From: an uncultured Alphaproteobacteria bacterium
GTDB taxonomy: Bacteria; Pseudomonadota; Alphaproteobacteria; CAAHEQ01; UBA3637
Direction: 5' to 3'
DNA: 30,569 bases
Assembly (NCBI GenBank): GCA_947305835.1
Contig: CAMZEQ010000001.1
Span: 1 to 30,569, forward strand
Shown in pieces: positions 1 to 7,200 of this stretch. The translations under genes and the position numbers were made by a program. Under the pieces are notes generated by a model, which was not told the origin of the DNA, did not search any database, and saw only the letters and a program-made list of their open reading frames with translations. Each line of letters starts with the position of its first letter. Positions within the stretch are counted from its first letter, which is position 1.

Positions 1-321
1 GAAATGACGGATGATACTTGGTATTTGGTGGCAAAAACGCCAAAAGTAACCGGATTTTTGGGCGGGAAAAAGCCGACCCCGATTACGGAGGATGAGGCTC
101 AACGAATTTTGAATCAGGTGGAAGAAGGCGTGGCAAAGCCACGTGCGGCATGTGTTTATGAAGTGGGACAACAAGTCCAGATTATGGACGGTCCTTTTGC
201 CAGCTTTGTGGGTGAAATTCAAGAAGTGGATGTCGAAAAAGAACGTTTGAAATTACAAGTGTCTATTTTTGGACGTGCAACGCCTGTGGAATTGACATAT
301 AGTCAGGTGAAAAAGGTATAA
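1..321 (+). CDS. nusG: Transcription antitermination protein NusG (5' truncated by window)
   Basis: NusG binds RNA polymerase, increases processivity and links it to Rho or to the ribosome. Only the C-terminal ~105 residues are present; the frame is open to base 1, so the true start lies outside the window. The visible part contains the end of the NGN domain (TPKVTGFLGG) and the KOW domain (VGQQVQIMDGPFASFVGEI), and ends with the family-typical FGRATPVEL. Its position just upstream of rplK is the usual bacterial nusG-rplK-rplA order. The TAA stop is followed two bases later by the ATG of a small ORF. Identity is secure from motifs and context. Confidence 0.97.
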   Translation, partial: EMTDDTWYLVAKTPKVTGFLGGKKPTPITEDEAQRILNQVEEGVAKPRAACVYEVGQQVQIMDGPFASFVGEIQEVDVEKERLKLQVSIFGRATPVELTYSQVKKV

Positions 322-323
322 TT

Positions 324-512
324 ATGGAATCAGTTTATTGTGACGATATTTCGGGATTAGAGATTTTTATGGGGGATAAATATCCTTCTGAAGAGGCGCC
401 GCAAAAGCATACATGCTCTTGCGGGAAGGCTGTTTGCTGCGGAAAACATAAAGGGTGTGCCGCACAAAAAGAAAAGATTCGTTTTATTAAAGACGGAAGA
501 GACTGTCGTTAA
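324..512 (+). CDS. Small Cys-rich protein of unknown function (62 aa)
   Basis: This is a short ORF in the nusG-rplK junction. The ATG follows the nusG stop by two bases, and an AAGG at 313-316 gives a ribosome site with a 7-base spacer, so translation is credible. The protein is soluble, with an acidic N-terminal half and a Cys/His cluster in the middle (HTCSCGKAVCCGKHKGC), then a basic tail. The CCG-x-H-x2-C pattern resembles, from memory, a group of small unannotated CCGxHxxC proteins in Bacteroidetes; this is a weak likeness, not a search result. The cluster could bind metal. No function can be assigned. An alternative is that it is a fortuitous ORF within leader DNA, but the ribosome site and the tight spacing argue for a gene. 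Confidence 0.6.
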   Translation: MESVYCDDISGLEIFMGDKYPSEEAPQKHTCSCGKAVCCGKHKGCAAQKEKIRFIKDGRDCR

Positions 513-645
513 TAAAACAAAAAGTGTTGGATAAAATTGGTTCGTGTCCAATACTTCTGTAGCAGATGAGCCATCATCGGACTACGAAACTTCAAGGGCG
601 AAAGCCTGAATGAACCAAAAAACAAAATGCTAATGAGGTTATAAA
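513..645 (+). promoter_or_regulatory. Structured leader upstream of rplK (candidate L1-binding autoregulatory RNA)
   Basis: The 133 bases before rplK contain consecutive potential hairpins. One is 524-531 with 547-554 (one G-U pair). A second is an outer GTAG/CTAC stem (559-562 with 582-585) enclosing GATGA/TCATC (565-569 with 574-578). A third is TTCA/TGAA (591-594 with 607-610) enclosing a GGC/GCC stem with a GAAA tetraloop. In many bacteria L1 represses the rplK-rplA mRNA by binding a mimic of its 23S rRNA site. The location and folding fit such an element, but I could not match the L1 consensus base by base. The rplK ribosome site is GAGG at 635-638. Confidence 0.4.
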
Positions 646-1074
646 ATGGCAAAAGAAATATTGGGATTTATCAAGCTTCAAATTGAAGCCGGTAAAGCCA
701 ACCCGTCCCCTCCAGTGGGACCTGCCTTGGGTCAAAGAGGCTTAAATATTATGGATTTTTGTAAGGCTTTTAATGCCAAAACACAGAAAGAAGAACCGGG
801 TTCTCCTATTCCTGTGATTATTACGGCATATAAAGATCGTACATTCAGCTTTGTGACAAAGTTGCCTCCGGTCAGCTATTATATCAAAAAGGCTGCCAAT
901 TTAAAGAGTGCCAGTCATGCTCCTGGGCGTGAAAAGGCCGGCAAAATCACCAAAGCACAAGTTAAAGAAATCGCCGAAAAGAAAATGCCTGATTTGAACT
1001 GTCATACAGTGGAGGCCGCTATGGAAATGGTGGCCGGTCAAGCGCGTTCTATGGGTATTGAAGTCGTGGGGTAA
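646..1074 (+). CDS. rplK: 50S ribosomal protein L11
   Basis: L11 binds the GTPase-associated region of 23S rRNA and forms the base of the ribosomal stalk. The 142-residue protein has normal family length. It carries the N-terminal signature IKLQIEAGKANPSPPVGPALGQRG (residues ~8-31), including the conserved prolines, and a C-terminal RNA-binding domain ending in MEMVAGQARSMGIEVVG. The start is supported by GAGG at 635-638 with a 7-base spacer. rplA follows within five bases, so the two are cotranscribed and probably translationally coupled. Confidence 0.98.
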   Translation: MAKEILGFIKLQIEAGKANPSPPVGPALGQRGLNIMDFCKAFNAKTQKEEPGSPIPVIITAYKDRTFSFVTKLPPVSYYIKKAANLKSASHAPGREKAGKITKAQVKEIAEKKMPDLNCHTVEAAMEMVAGQARSMGIEVVG

Positions 1075-1078
1075 GAAA

Positions 1079-1765
1079 ATGACAGGAAAAAGATTAAAGA
1101 AAGCCTATGAAGGTATTGAAAAGAAAGCTTACTCTTTGGACGAAGCGATTCAAATGATTAAAGCGGGAGCCACCGCCAAATTTGATGAAACAGTGGATAT
1201 TGCTGTGAAATTAGGCGTGGATCCGAAACAATCTGATCAAATGGTACGTGGCGCTGTGACGTTGCCTGCGGGAACCGGCAAAACCTTGAAAGTTGCCGTG
1301 TTTGCCAAAGGTCCGAAAGCCACAGAAGCCAAGGCTGCCGGTGCTGATATCGTTGGGGATGATGACCTGATGAACGATATTTTAGCCGGTAAAATTGATT
1401 TTCAACGTTTGATTGCTACCCCTGATATGATGGGCTTGGTTGGTCGCGTTGGTAAGATTTTGGGGCCCAAAGGGTTGATGCCGAATCCCAAATTGGGAAC
1501 AGTGACAATGGATGTGACAAATGCGGTGAAAGCGGCTAAAGCCGGTCAGGTTCAGTTCCGTGTGGATGCGGCCGCCATTGTGCATGCAGGTATTGGTAAA
1601 GCCAGTTTCTCGGCCGATAAGATTGCCGAAAACGTGCGTGCTTTTGTCAAAGCCTTGCAAGGTTTGAAACCCGCTACCTCTTCAGGTGTGTACTTGTTGC
1701 AGGTGGCTTTGAGTACCACTCAAGGTGTTGGTGTAAAGGTATCTATTCCGACAATTCTTGGGTAA
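1079..1765 (+). CDS. rplA: 50S ribosomal protein L1
   Basis: L1 binds helices 76-78 of 23S rRNA (the L1 stalk) and in many bacteria represses its own operon by binding the mRNA leader. The 228-residue protein shows the core signatures VDIAVKLGVDPK, ATPDMMGLVGRVGKILGPKG and MPNPKLGTV. I place the start at ATG 1079, four bases after the rplK stop. A longer frame from TTG 1058 would overlap rplK and add seven residues that do not look like L1. The gene is followed directly by the structured rplJ leader. Confidence 0.97.
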   Translation: MTGKRLKKAYEGIEKKAYSLDEAIQMIKAGATAKFDETVDIAVKLGVDPKQSDQMVRGAVTLPAGTGKTLKVAVFAKGPKATEAKAAGADIVGDDDLMNDILAGKIDFQRLIATPDMMGLVGRVGKILGPKGLMPNPKLGTVTMDVTNAVKAAKAGQVQFRVDAAAIVHAGIGKASFSADKIAENVRAFVKALQGLKPATSSGVYLLQVALSTTQGVGVKVSIPTILG

Positions 1766-1998
1766 AGAGTTTTTGGCCTTGCCCGAAAGGGTGAGGCCGA
1801 AAAAATGCCTGTCCAAGACTGTGGGCGTTTATCACGGGATAAACTTAATCGAGGAACACCTCGGCCGACATAGACAGAACGGTCAAGATTCTTATTTAAG
1901 ATTTTAACCGGTTTCTGGACAGGGTAGTGTGAGGAAGGGATTATCCCGACCTTGTGTAGAAACCAAGAGGGTTCGCCCTCTTAAAACGGAGTAAAAAA
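1766..1998 (+). ncRNA. L10 leader: structured rplJL mRNA autoregulatory region
   Basis: These 233 non-coding bases before rplJ are packed with stems. They include GGCCTTGCCC/GGGTGAGGCC with a GAAA loop (1775-1784 with 1789-1798), GTTTATC/GATAAAC (1827-1833 with 1838-1844) and CGAGG/CCTCG (1850-1854 with 1859-1863). A nested set follows: GGTTTCT/AGAAACC (1910-1916 with 1958-1964), then ACAGGGT/ACCTTGT (1919-1925 with 1949-1955), then GGGA/TCCC (1937-1940 with 1944-1947). Last is a perfect 7-bp hairpin with a TTCG loop (1965-1982) just before the ribosome site. Known L10 leaders bind the L10-L7/L12 complex, which represses translation of its own genes. Position and folding fit this class; which stem contacts L10 is my inference. 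Confidence 0.8.
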
Positions 1999-2487
1999 GT
2001 GAAACGTGAAGAAAAACAACAGGTAATCGCTCAAACGTCTGATGTTTTCAAAAAGGCCAAGTTGGTCATCGTTGTCCATAATAATGGTTTGACGATGGAA
2101 CAAACAACGGCTTTAAGAAATGCGATTCGGGCCGATGGTGCGAGTTATAAGGTTGTCACAAACCGTTTGGCAAAACTTGCTCTGGCAGGAACGCCCTGCG
2201 AATCCATGGCGGATTTGTTAAAAGGGCCCACCGGCATTGCATATTCGGAAGACGAAATTGCGGCTTCCCGTGCAGTGGCAAAAATGGCCAAAGATTCCGA
2301 TAAGTTTGAAATTATCGGCGGGGTCATGAACGGTGAAAAAATTGATGCTGCCAAAGTCAAACAATTGGCTTCTTTACCGTCTTTGGATGGTTTGCGTGGC
2401 AAATTGGTTGGTTTGTTGCAAGCGCCTGCTGGTCAGTTGGCCAGATTGGCAAAGGCTTATTCCGAAAAGGAACAAGCTGCTGCTTAA
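1999..2487 (+). CDS. rplJ: 50S ribosomal protein L10
   Basis: L10 anchors L7/L12 dimers to the ribosome, and the complex autoregulates this operon. The 162-residue protein begins at a GTG codon preceded by GGAG at 1988-1991, seven bases upstream; no in-frame ATG suits the N-terminus. The sequence starts with the usual basic MKREEKQQVI, has the rRNA-binding segment with YKVVTNRLAKLAL (~residues 50-62) and KGPTGIAYS, and ends in an Ala/Glu-rich helix that would dock L7/L12. It lies between the structured leader and rplL. Confidence 0.97.
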   Translation: MKREEKQQVIAQTSDVFKKAKLVIVVHNNGLTMEQTTALRNAIRADGASYKVVTNRLAKLALAGTPCESMADLLKGPTGIAYSEDEIAASRAVAKMAKDSDKFEIIGGVMNGEKIDAAKVKQLASLPSLDGLRGKLVGLLQAPAGQLARLAKAYSEKEQAAA

Positions 2488-2519
2488 ATTTAACAGTTAA
2501 ATAAGAAAGGAAAAATAAA

Positions 2520-2891
2520 ATGACTGATTTAAATAAATTGATTGATGAATTGTCAGCTTTGACAGTTTTAGAAGCTGCCGAATTGGCAAAAGCTTTGGAA
2601 GAAAAATGGGGCGTGAGCGCTGCTGCTCCTGTGGCCGTTGCTGCTGCCGGTGCTGCTGCCGGTGCCGCTGCCGAAGAGAAAACTGAATTTGACGTAATTT
2701 TGGCCGAATCAGGCGCCAACAAAATTGCCGTCATTAAGGAAGTTCGTGCCATTACAGGTTTGGGTTTGAAAGAAGCCAAAGACTTAGTGGACGGTGCACC
2801 CAAAGAATTGAAGAAGGGTGTGGCCAAAGACGATGCCGAAAAGATGAAGAAACAACTGGAAGCCGCTGGGGCCAAGGTTGAATTAAAATAA
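2520..2891 (+). CDS. rplL: 50S ribosomal protein L7/L12
   Basis: L7/L12 forms the flexible stalk that recruits and stimulates translational GTPases. The 123-residue protein has the N-terminal dimerisation helices (LIDELSALTVLEAAELAKAL), an Ala-rich hinge (residues ~37-55) and the conserved C-terminal domain (ITGLGLKEAKDLVDGAPKEL). The ATG is preceded by AAGGA about nine bases upstream. It is separated from rplJ by 32 bases and from rpoB by 121 bases holding two hairpins. That is where partial termination or RNase III processing usually separates the ribosomal-protein and polymerase messages. Confidence 0.98.
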   Translation: MTDLNKLIDELSALTVLEAAELAKALEEKWGVSAAAPVAVAAAGAAAGAAAEEKTEFDVILAESGANKIAVIKEVRAITGLGLKEAKDLVDGAPKELKKGVAKDDAEKMKKQLEAAGAKVELK

Positions 2892-2911
2892 GGTTAGTTT
2901 AGCCGCGGGGG

Positions 2912-2938
2912 AGTTGCTCTTTTTTCAGGGGCAACTCT
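2912..2938 (+). terminator. Hairpin after rplL (attenuator or processing site)
   Basis: GAGTTGC (2912-2918) pairs with GCAACTC (2932-2938) around a T-rich loop, followed by only three Ts. It lies 20 bases after the rplL stop. In enterobacteria the same junction has an attenuator and an RNase III site that lower rpoBC expression relative to rplJL. A similar role here is inferred from position. Confidence 0.5.
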
Positions 2939-2963
2939 TTACCCGTAAATTAGACAAAAAGGT

Positions 2964-2995
2964 TTTTGGTGCCTTTTCACCAAAAGAGATTTTTT
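2964..2995 (+). terminator. Terminator-like hairpin just before rpoB
   Basis: TTTTGGTG (2964-2971) pairs perfectly with CACCAAAA (2978-2985) over a six-base loop. A run of six Ts follows at 2990-2995, four bases after the stem. The weak, AT-rich stem and displaced T run suggest a leaky attenuator rather than full termination, because rpoB begins 18 bases later. Confidence 0.5.
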
Positions 2996-3012
2996 AAAAT
3001 GGGGTTGCATAA

Positions 3013-6000
3013 ATGATCAAATCTGAAATAAATCATCGCCGCGTGCGCAAGAACTTTGGAAAAATTGAAACTGTTGCAGAAATGCCGAACTTGATTGATG
3101 TTCAAATCAGTTCTTATCAAAAATTTTTACAGGCAGATGTGCCGGCCGATAAAAGAGAAGACAGTGGTTTACAGGCTGTTTTTAAATCGGTATTTCCAAT
3201 CCATGATTTTGCCGGTCGTGGTGATTTGGAATTTGTTAAATATGAACTGGATCAACCGAAATCGGATGTTCATGAATGTTTGAAACGTGATTTGACCTTT
3301 GCTGCCCCGGTTCGTGCAACTTTGCGTTTGATGGTGTGGGATGTGGATGAAACAACCGGTGCGCGAACAATTCGTGATATTAAAGAACAAGATGTTTATA
3401 TGGGCGATTTGCCGATGATGACGGATCGCGGAACATTTGTGGTAAACGGTACCGAACGTGTTGTTGTCAGCCAGATGCATCGTTCCCCGGGTGTATTTTT
3501 CGGACATGATAACGGTGAAACACATTCTTCGGGTAAATTTTTATTTTCTGCCCGTATTATTCCTTATCGTGGTTCATGGATTGATTTTGAATTTGATGCC
3601 CGTGACTTAGTGGATGTGCGTATTGACCGTCGTCGTAAGTTGCCTGTGACGACCTTGTTGTATGCTTTGGATAGCGCCTATACCGAACAAAAACGCGCCG
3701 AAGCAGCCAAAAAAGGTAAAGCTATCGATCCGGCCGATGTGATGGGAATGAGCAAAGAAGAAATTTTGAATTATTTTTATGAAACCATAACATTGACTCG
3801 CGATAAAAAAGGTTGGAAGACCTCCTTTGATGCCGAACGCATGAAGGGGACAAAGCTGACCTATGACCTTGTTAACGCTGAAAATGGTGAAGTTGTTTTG
3901 CCAAAAGGGGAAAAATTAACCCCGGCTTTGGCCAAAAAATTGCAAAAAGACGGTCTGAAAGAAATTCTGGTCAATGAAAATGACTTGTTGGGACGTTTCA
4001 TTGCGATGGATATGATTGATGAAAAAACCGGCGAAGTTTTATTGGAAGCCGGTGATGAACTCAGTGAAGATGATTTGGCCAAATTACAGGAATTGAAGAT
4101 TAAAGAAATTCCTGTTTTATATATCGATTATACGAATGTCGGACCGTACATTCGTAATACTTTGGTGGCTGATAAATGTACTTCACGTGAAGAAGCTTTG
4201 ATTGAAATTTATAAAATTATGCATCCGGGTGAATTGCCTGTGGTTGAAACAGCGGACGCGACTTTCCGTGCTTTGTTCTTTGATCAGGAACGTTATGATT
4301 TGTCAGCGGTCGGTCGTGTAAAAATGAACATGCGTTTAGGCTTCACCAACGAAGAGGTTTCTCCATCAGTGCGAGTCTTGCGCAAAGAAGATCTCTTGAA
4401 GATCATCAAAACGCTGGTGGAAATTAAAGATGGTCACGGTGATATTGATGATATTGATAACTTGGGTAACCGTCGTGTGCGTCCGGTGGGCGAATTGATG
4501 GAAAACCAATATCGTATCGGTTTATTGCGTTTGGAAAGATTAGTGCGTGAGCATATGACATCCACGGAAATTGATACTGTGATGCCGTCTGATTTAGTGA
4601 ACGCCAAACCTTTGGCAACGGCGGTGCGTGAATTCTTTGCATCCAGCCAATTGAGTCAGTTTATGGATCAAAATAACCCGTTGTCAGAAATTACACATAA
4701 ACGTCGTTTGTCGGCTTTAGGGCCGGGCGGGTTGACGCGTGATCGTGCCGGTATGGAGGTGCGTGACGTGCATCCGACACACTATGGTCGTATTTGCCCG
4801 ATTGAATCTCCTGAAGGTCAAAACATCGGGTTGATTAACTCGTTGGCAACGTATGCTCGCGTGAATGAATATGGCTTTATTGAAACACCCTACCGTAAAG
4901 TGGTGGATAAGAAAGTGACCGATGAAGTGGTCTATATGTCCGCGATGGAAGAAGCCCGTCATACAATTGCTCAGGCCAATTCTGAATTAGATGGCAAAGG
5001 TTGTTTGACCGGTGAATTTGTGACCGCACGCCAAGCCGGCGAAGTGGTTCAGGCCAGACCCGAAGATGTTGATTTGATAGATGTTTCTCCGCGTCAGGTG
5101 GTGTCAGTGGCGGCCGGATTGATTCCGTTCTTGGAAAACGATGACGCGAACCGTGCCTTGATGGGTTCTAACATGCAGAAACAGGCTGTGCCTTTGCTTA
5201 AAAACGAATCCCCATTGGTTGGTACCGGTATGGAACGCGTGGTGGCTAAAGATTCCAAAGCTGCAGTATCTGCGTTGCGTACAGGTGTTGTCCAATCTGT
5301 GGATGCGGCCCGTATCGTTATTCGTGCAACCGAAGATTTGTCCGCAACGGCCAGCGGTGTGGATATTTACAATTTGGAAAAATTCCAACGTTCCAATACA
5401 GGAACCTGTATGACACAAAAACCGCTTGTCAAAGTGGGTGAAAAGGTTGAAAAAGGTGATATTATTGCCGATGGTCCTTGTACGGAAATGGGTGAATTGG
5501 CGCTGGGACGCAATATCTTGGTGGCTTTTATGCCGTGGAACGGTTATAACTATGAAGACTCTATTTTGGTCAGTGAACGTATTGCCCGTGATGACGTCTT
5601 TACTTCTATTCACTTGGAAGAATTGGAAGTCACAGCCCGCGATACCAAGTTAGGTCAGGAAGAAGTGACTCGTGATATTCCGAATGTGGGCGAAGAAGCT
5701 TTGCGTAATTTGGATGAAACCGGTGTGATTTATATTGGCGCCGAAGTAAAAGCCGGCGATATTTTGGTGGGTAAAGTGACACCGAAGGGTGAAACAGTTA
5801 TGACACCGGAAGAAAAACTTTTGCGTACCATCTTTGGTGAAAAAGCCGCGGATGTGCGTGACAGTTCTTTGCGTGTGCCGCCCGGAATTTCGGGTACTGT
5901 CGTGGATGTGCGTGTCTTTACACGTCGCGGACTTCAAAAAGATGAACGCGCTTTGTCCATTGAACAAGCCGAAATTGCCAAGCTCAGCAAAGATCGTGAT

Positions 6001-7191
6001 GATAAAAAGGCCATTTTGCAAGGTGACTTTGCCGCGCGTATTCGTTCCGTTTTGGTTGGTCAGACAATTACAAAAGCCGAAAAATTCAAAGCCGGATATA
6101 AATTGCTCGAAAAGGATTTGGCTGATTTGAATATGAACGCTTTGCGCAAAATCAATGTCAAAGATGACAAAGTTATGCAGGAAGTGGAGCAAATGATTGC
6201 GACTTTCGATGAAGCCGATAAGAATTTGCAAGCTGACTTTGAAGATCGTGTGACGAAATTACAACGCGGTGATGATATGTTACCCGGCGAATTAAAGAAA
6301 ATCAAGGTCTTTATTGCCGCAAAACGTAAATTGCAACCCGGTGATAAAATGTCCGGTCGTCACGGAAATAAAGGTGTGGTATCCAGAGTTTTACCGATTG
6401 AAGATATGCCCTATACCGAAGACGGTACTCCGATGGATATCGTGTTGAATCCTTTGGGCGTGCCTTCACGTATGAACGTGGGTCAGATTTTGGAAACACA
6501 CTTGGGCTATGCTTGTCATGAATTGGGTAAAGAAATTGATAGTGTTGTCAAACAAGTTCAAAACAATCAGGCCAAAGTGGATGATTTACGCAAGACATTA
6601 AAAGATGTGTATGGCGATAAAGAATACACAAAGAAAATTGCCAAAATGTCCGATACGGAAGTTGTTGAAATGGGCGCTAATTTGAAAGACGGTTTGCCGA
6701 TTGCAACACCTGTTTTTGATGGTGCCCATGGTGAAGATATTGATGCAATGTTGAAGCGTGCCGGTTTGCCGGTATCCGGTCAGGTCACTTTGTATGACGG
6801 TCGTACGGGTGATGCCTTTGATCGTAAAGTGACAATCGGTTATATGTACATGTTGAAATTGCACCATTTGGTGGATGAAAAGATTCACGCCCGTTCTATC
6901 GGACCTTACAGTTTGGTCACACAACAACCTTTGGGTGGTAAAGCCCAATTTGGTGGCCAGCGTTTCGGTGAAATGGAAGTGTGGGCTTTGGAAGCCTACG
7001 GTGCAGCTTATACATTGCAAGAAATGCTTACCATTAAATCAGATGACGTGTCAGGCCGTATAGCAGCGTATGAAACGATTATTCGCGGTGATACAAGCTT
7101 TGAAGCCGGTATTCCTGAATCCTTTAACGTGTTGGTCAAAGAAATGCGTTCTTTGGGATTGGATGTTGAATTGAACCATAATGAACAATAG
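3013..7191 (+). CDS. rpoB: DNA-directed RNA polymerase subunit beta
   Basis: The beta subunit forms half of the RNA polymerase active-centre cleft. The 1392-residue protein is full length, in the range for alphaproteobacteria. The rifampicin region is visible at about residues 542-570 (SSQLSQFMDQNNPLSEITH then KRRLSALGPGG). It keeps Asp, His and Ser at the classic resistance positions, so it looks rifampicin-sensitive. Downstream come GMEVRDVHPTHYGRICPIES, the conserved KLQPGDKMSGRHGNKGV near residue 1110, and the C-terminal GGKAQFGGQRFGEMEVWAL. The start at ATG 3013 has GGGG seven bases upstream. rpoC follows after nine bases. Confidence 0.99.
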   Translation: MIKSEINHRRVRKNFGKIETVAEMPNLIDVQISSYQKFLQADVPADKREDSGLQAVFKSVFPIHDFAGRGDLEFVKYELDQPKSDVHECLKRDLTFAAPVRATLRLMVWDVDETTGARTIRDIKEQDVYMGDLPMMTDRGTFVVNGTERVVVSQMHRSPGVFFGHDNGETHSSGKFLFSARIIPYRGSWIDFEFDARDLVDVRIDRRRKLPVTTLLYALDSAYTEQKRAEAAKKGKAIDPADVMGMSKEEILNYFYETITLTRDKKGWKTSFDAERMKGTKLTYDLVNAENGEVVLPKGEKLTPALAKKLQKDGLKEILVNENDLLGRFIAMDMIDEKTGEVLLEAGDELSEDDLAKLQELKIKEIPVLYIDYTNVGPYIRNTLVADKCTSREEALIEIYKIMHPGELPVVETADATFRALFFDQERYDLSAVGRVKMNMRLGFTNEEVSPSVRVLRKEDLLKIIKTLVEIKDGHGDIDDIDNLGNRRVRPVGELMENQYRIGLLRLERLVREHMTSTEIDTVMPSDLVNAKPLATAVREFFASSQLSQFMDQNNPLSEITHKRRLSALGPGGLTRDRAGMEVRDVHPTHYGRICPIESPEGQNIGLINSLATYARVNEYGFIETPYRKVVDKKVTDEVVYMSAMEEARHTIAQANSELDGKGCLTGEFVTARQAGEVVQARPEDVDLIDVSPRQVVSVAAGLIPFLENDDANRALMGSNMQKQAVPLLKNESPLVGTGMERVVAKDSKAAVSALRTGVVQSVDAARIVIRATEDLSATASGVDIYNLEKFQRSNTGTCMTQKPLVKVGEKVEKGDIIADGPCTEMGELALGRNILVAFMPWNGYNYEDSILVSERIARDDVFTSIHLEELEVTARDTKLGQEEVTRDIPNVGEEALRNLDETGVIYIGAEVKAGDILVGKVTPKGETVMTPEEKLLRTIFGEKAADVRDSSLRVPPGISGTVVDVRVFTRRGLQKDERALSIEQAEIAKLSKDRDDKKAILQGDFAARIRSVLVGQTITKAEKFKAGYKLLEKDLADLNMNALRKINVKDDKVMQEVEQMIATFDEADKNLQADFEDRVTKLQRGDDMLPGELKKIKVFIAAKRKLQPGDKMSGRHGNKGVVSRVLPIEDMPYTEDGTPMDIVLNPLGVPSRMNVGQILETHLGYACHELGKEIDSVVKQVQNNQAKVDDLRKTLKDVYGDKEYTKKIAKMSDTEVVEMGANLKDGLPIATPVFDGAHGEDIDAMLKRAGLPVSGQVTLYDGRTGDAFDRKVTIGYMYMLKLHHLVDEKIHARSIGPYSLVTQQPLGGKAQFGGQRFGEMEVWALEAYGAAYTLQEMLTIKSDDVSGRIAAYETIIRGDTSFEAGIPESFNVLVKEMRSLGLDVELNHNEQ

Positions 7192-7200
7192 GAGAAAAAA

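Noticed and set aside
1058..1078. TTG-initiated N-terminal extension of rplA
   Set aside because: It overlaps the rplK end, adds non-L1 residues, and the ATG at 1079 gives the normal length.
5104..6305. Several open frames antisense or frame-shifted within rpoB (and similar ones in rpoC, 9547-10053 and 10462-11100)
   Set aside because: They lie wholly within conserved rpoB/rpoC, lack ribosome sites, and have His/Thr/Phe-rich compositions expected from reading codon-biased genes in another frame.
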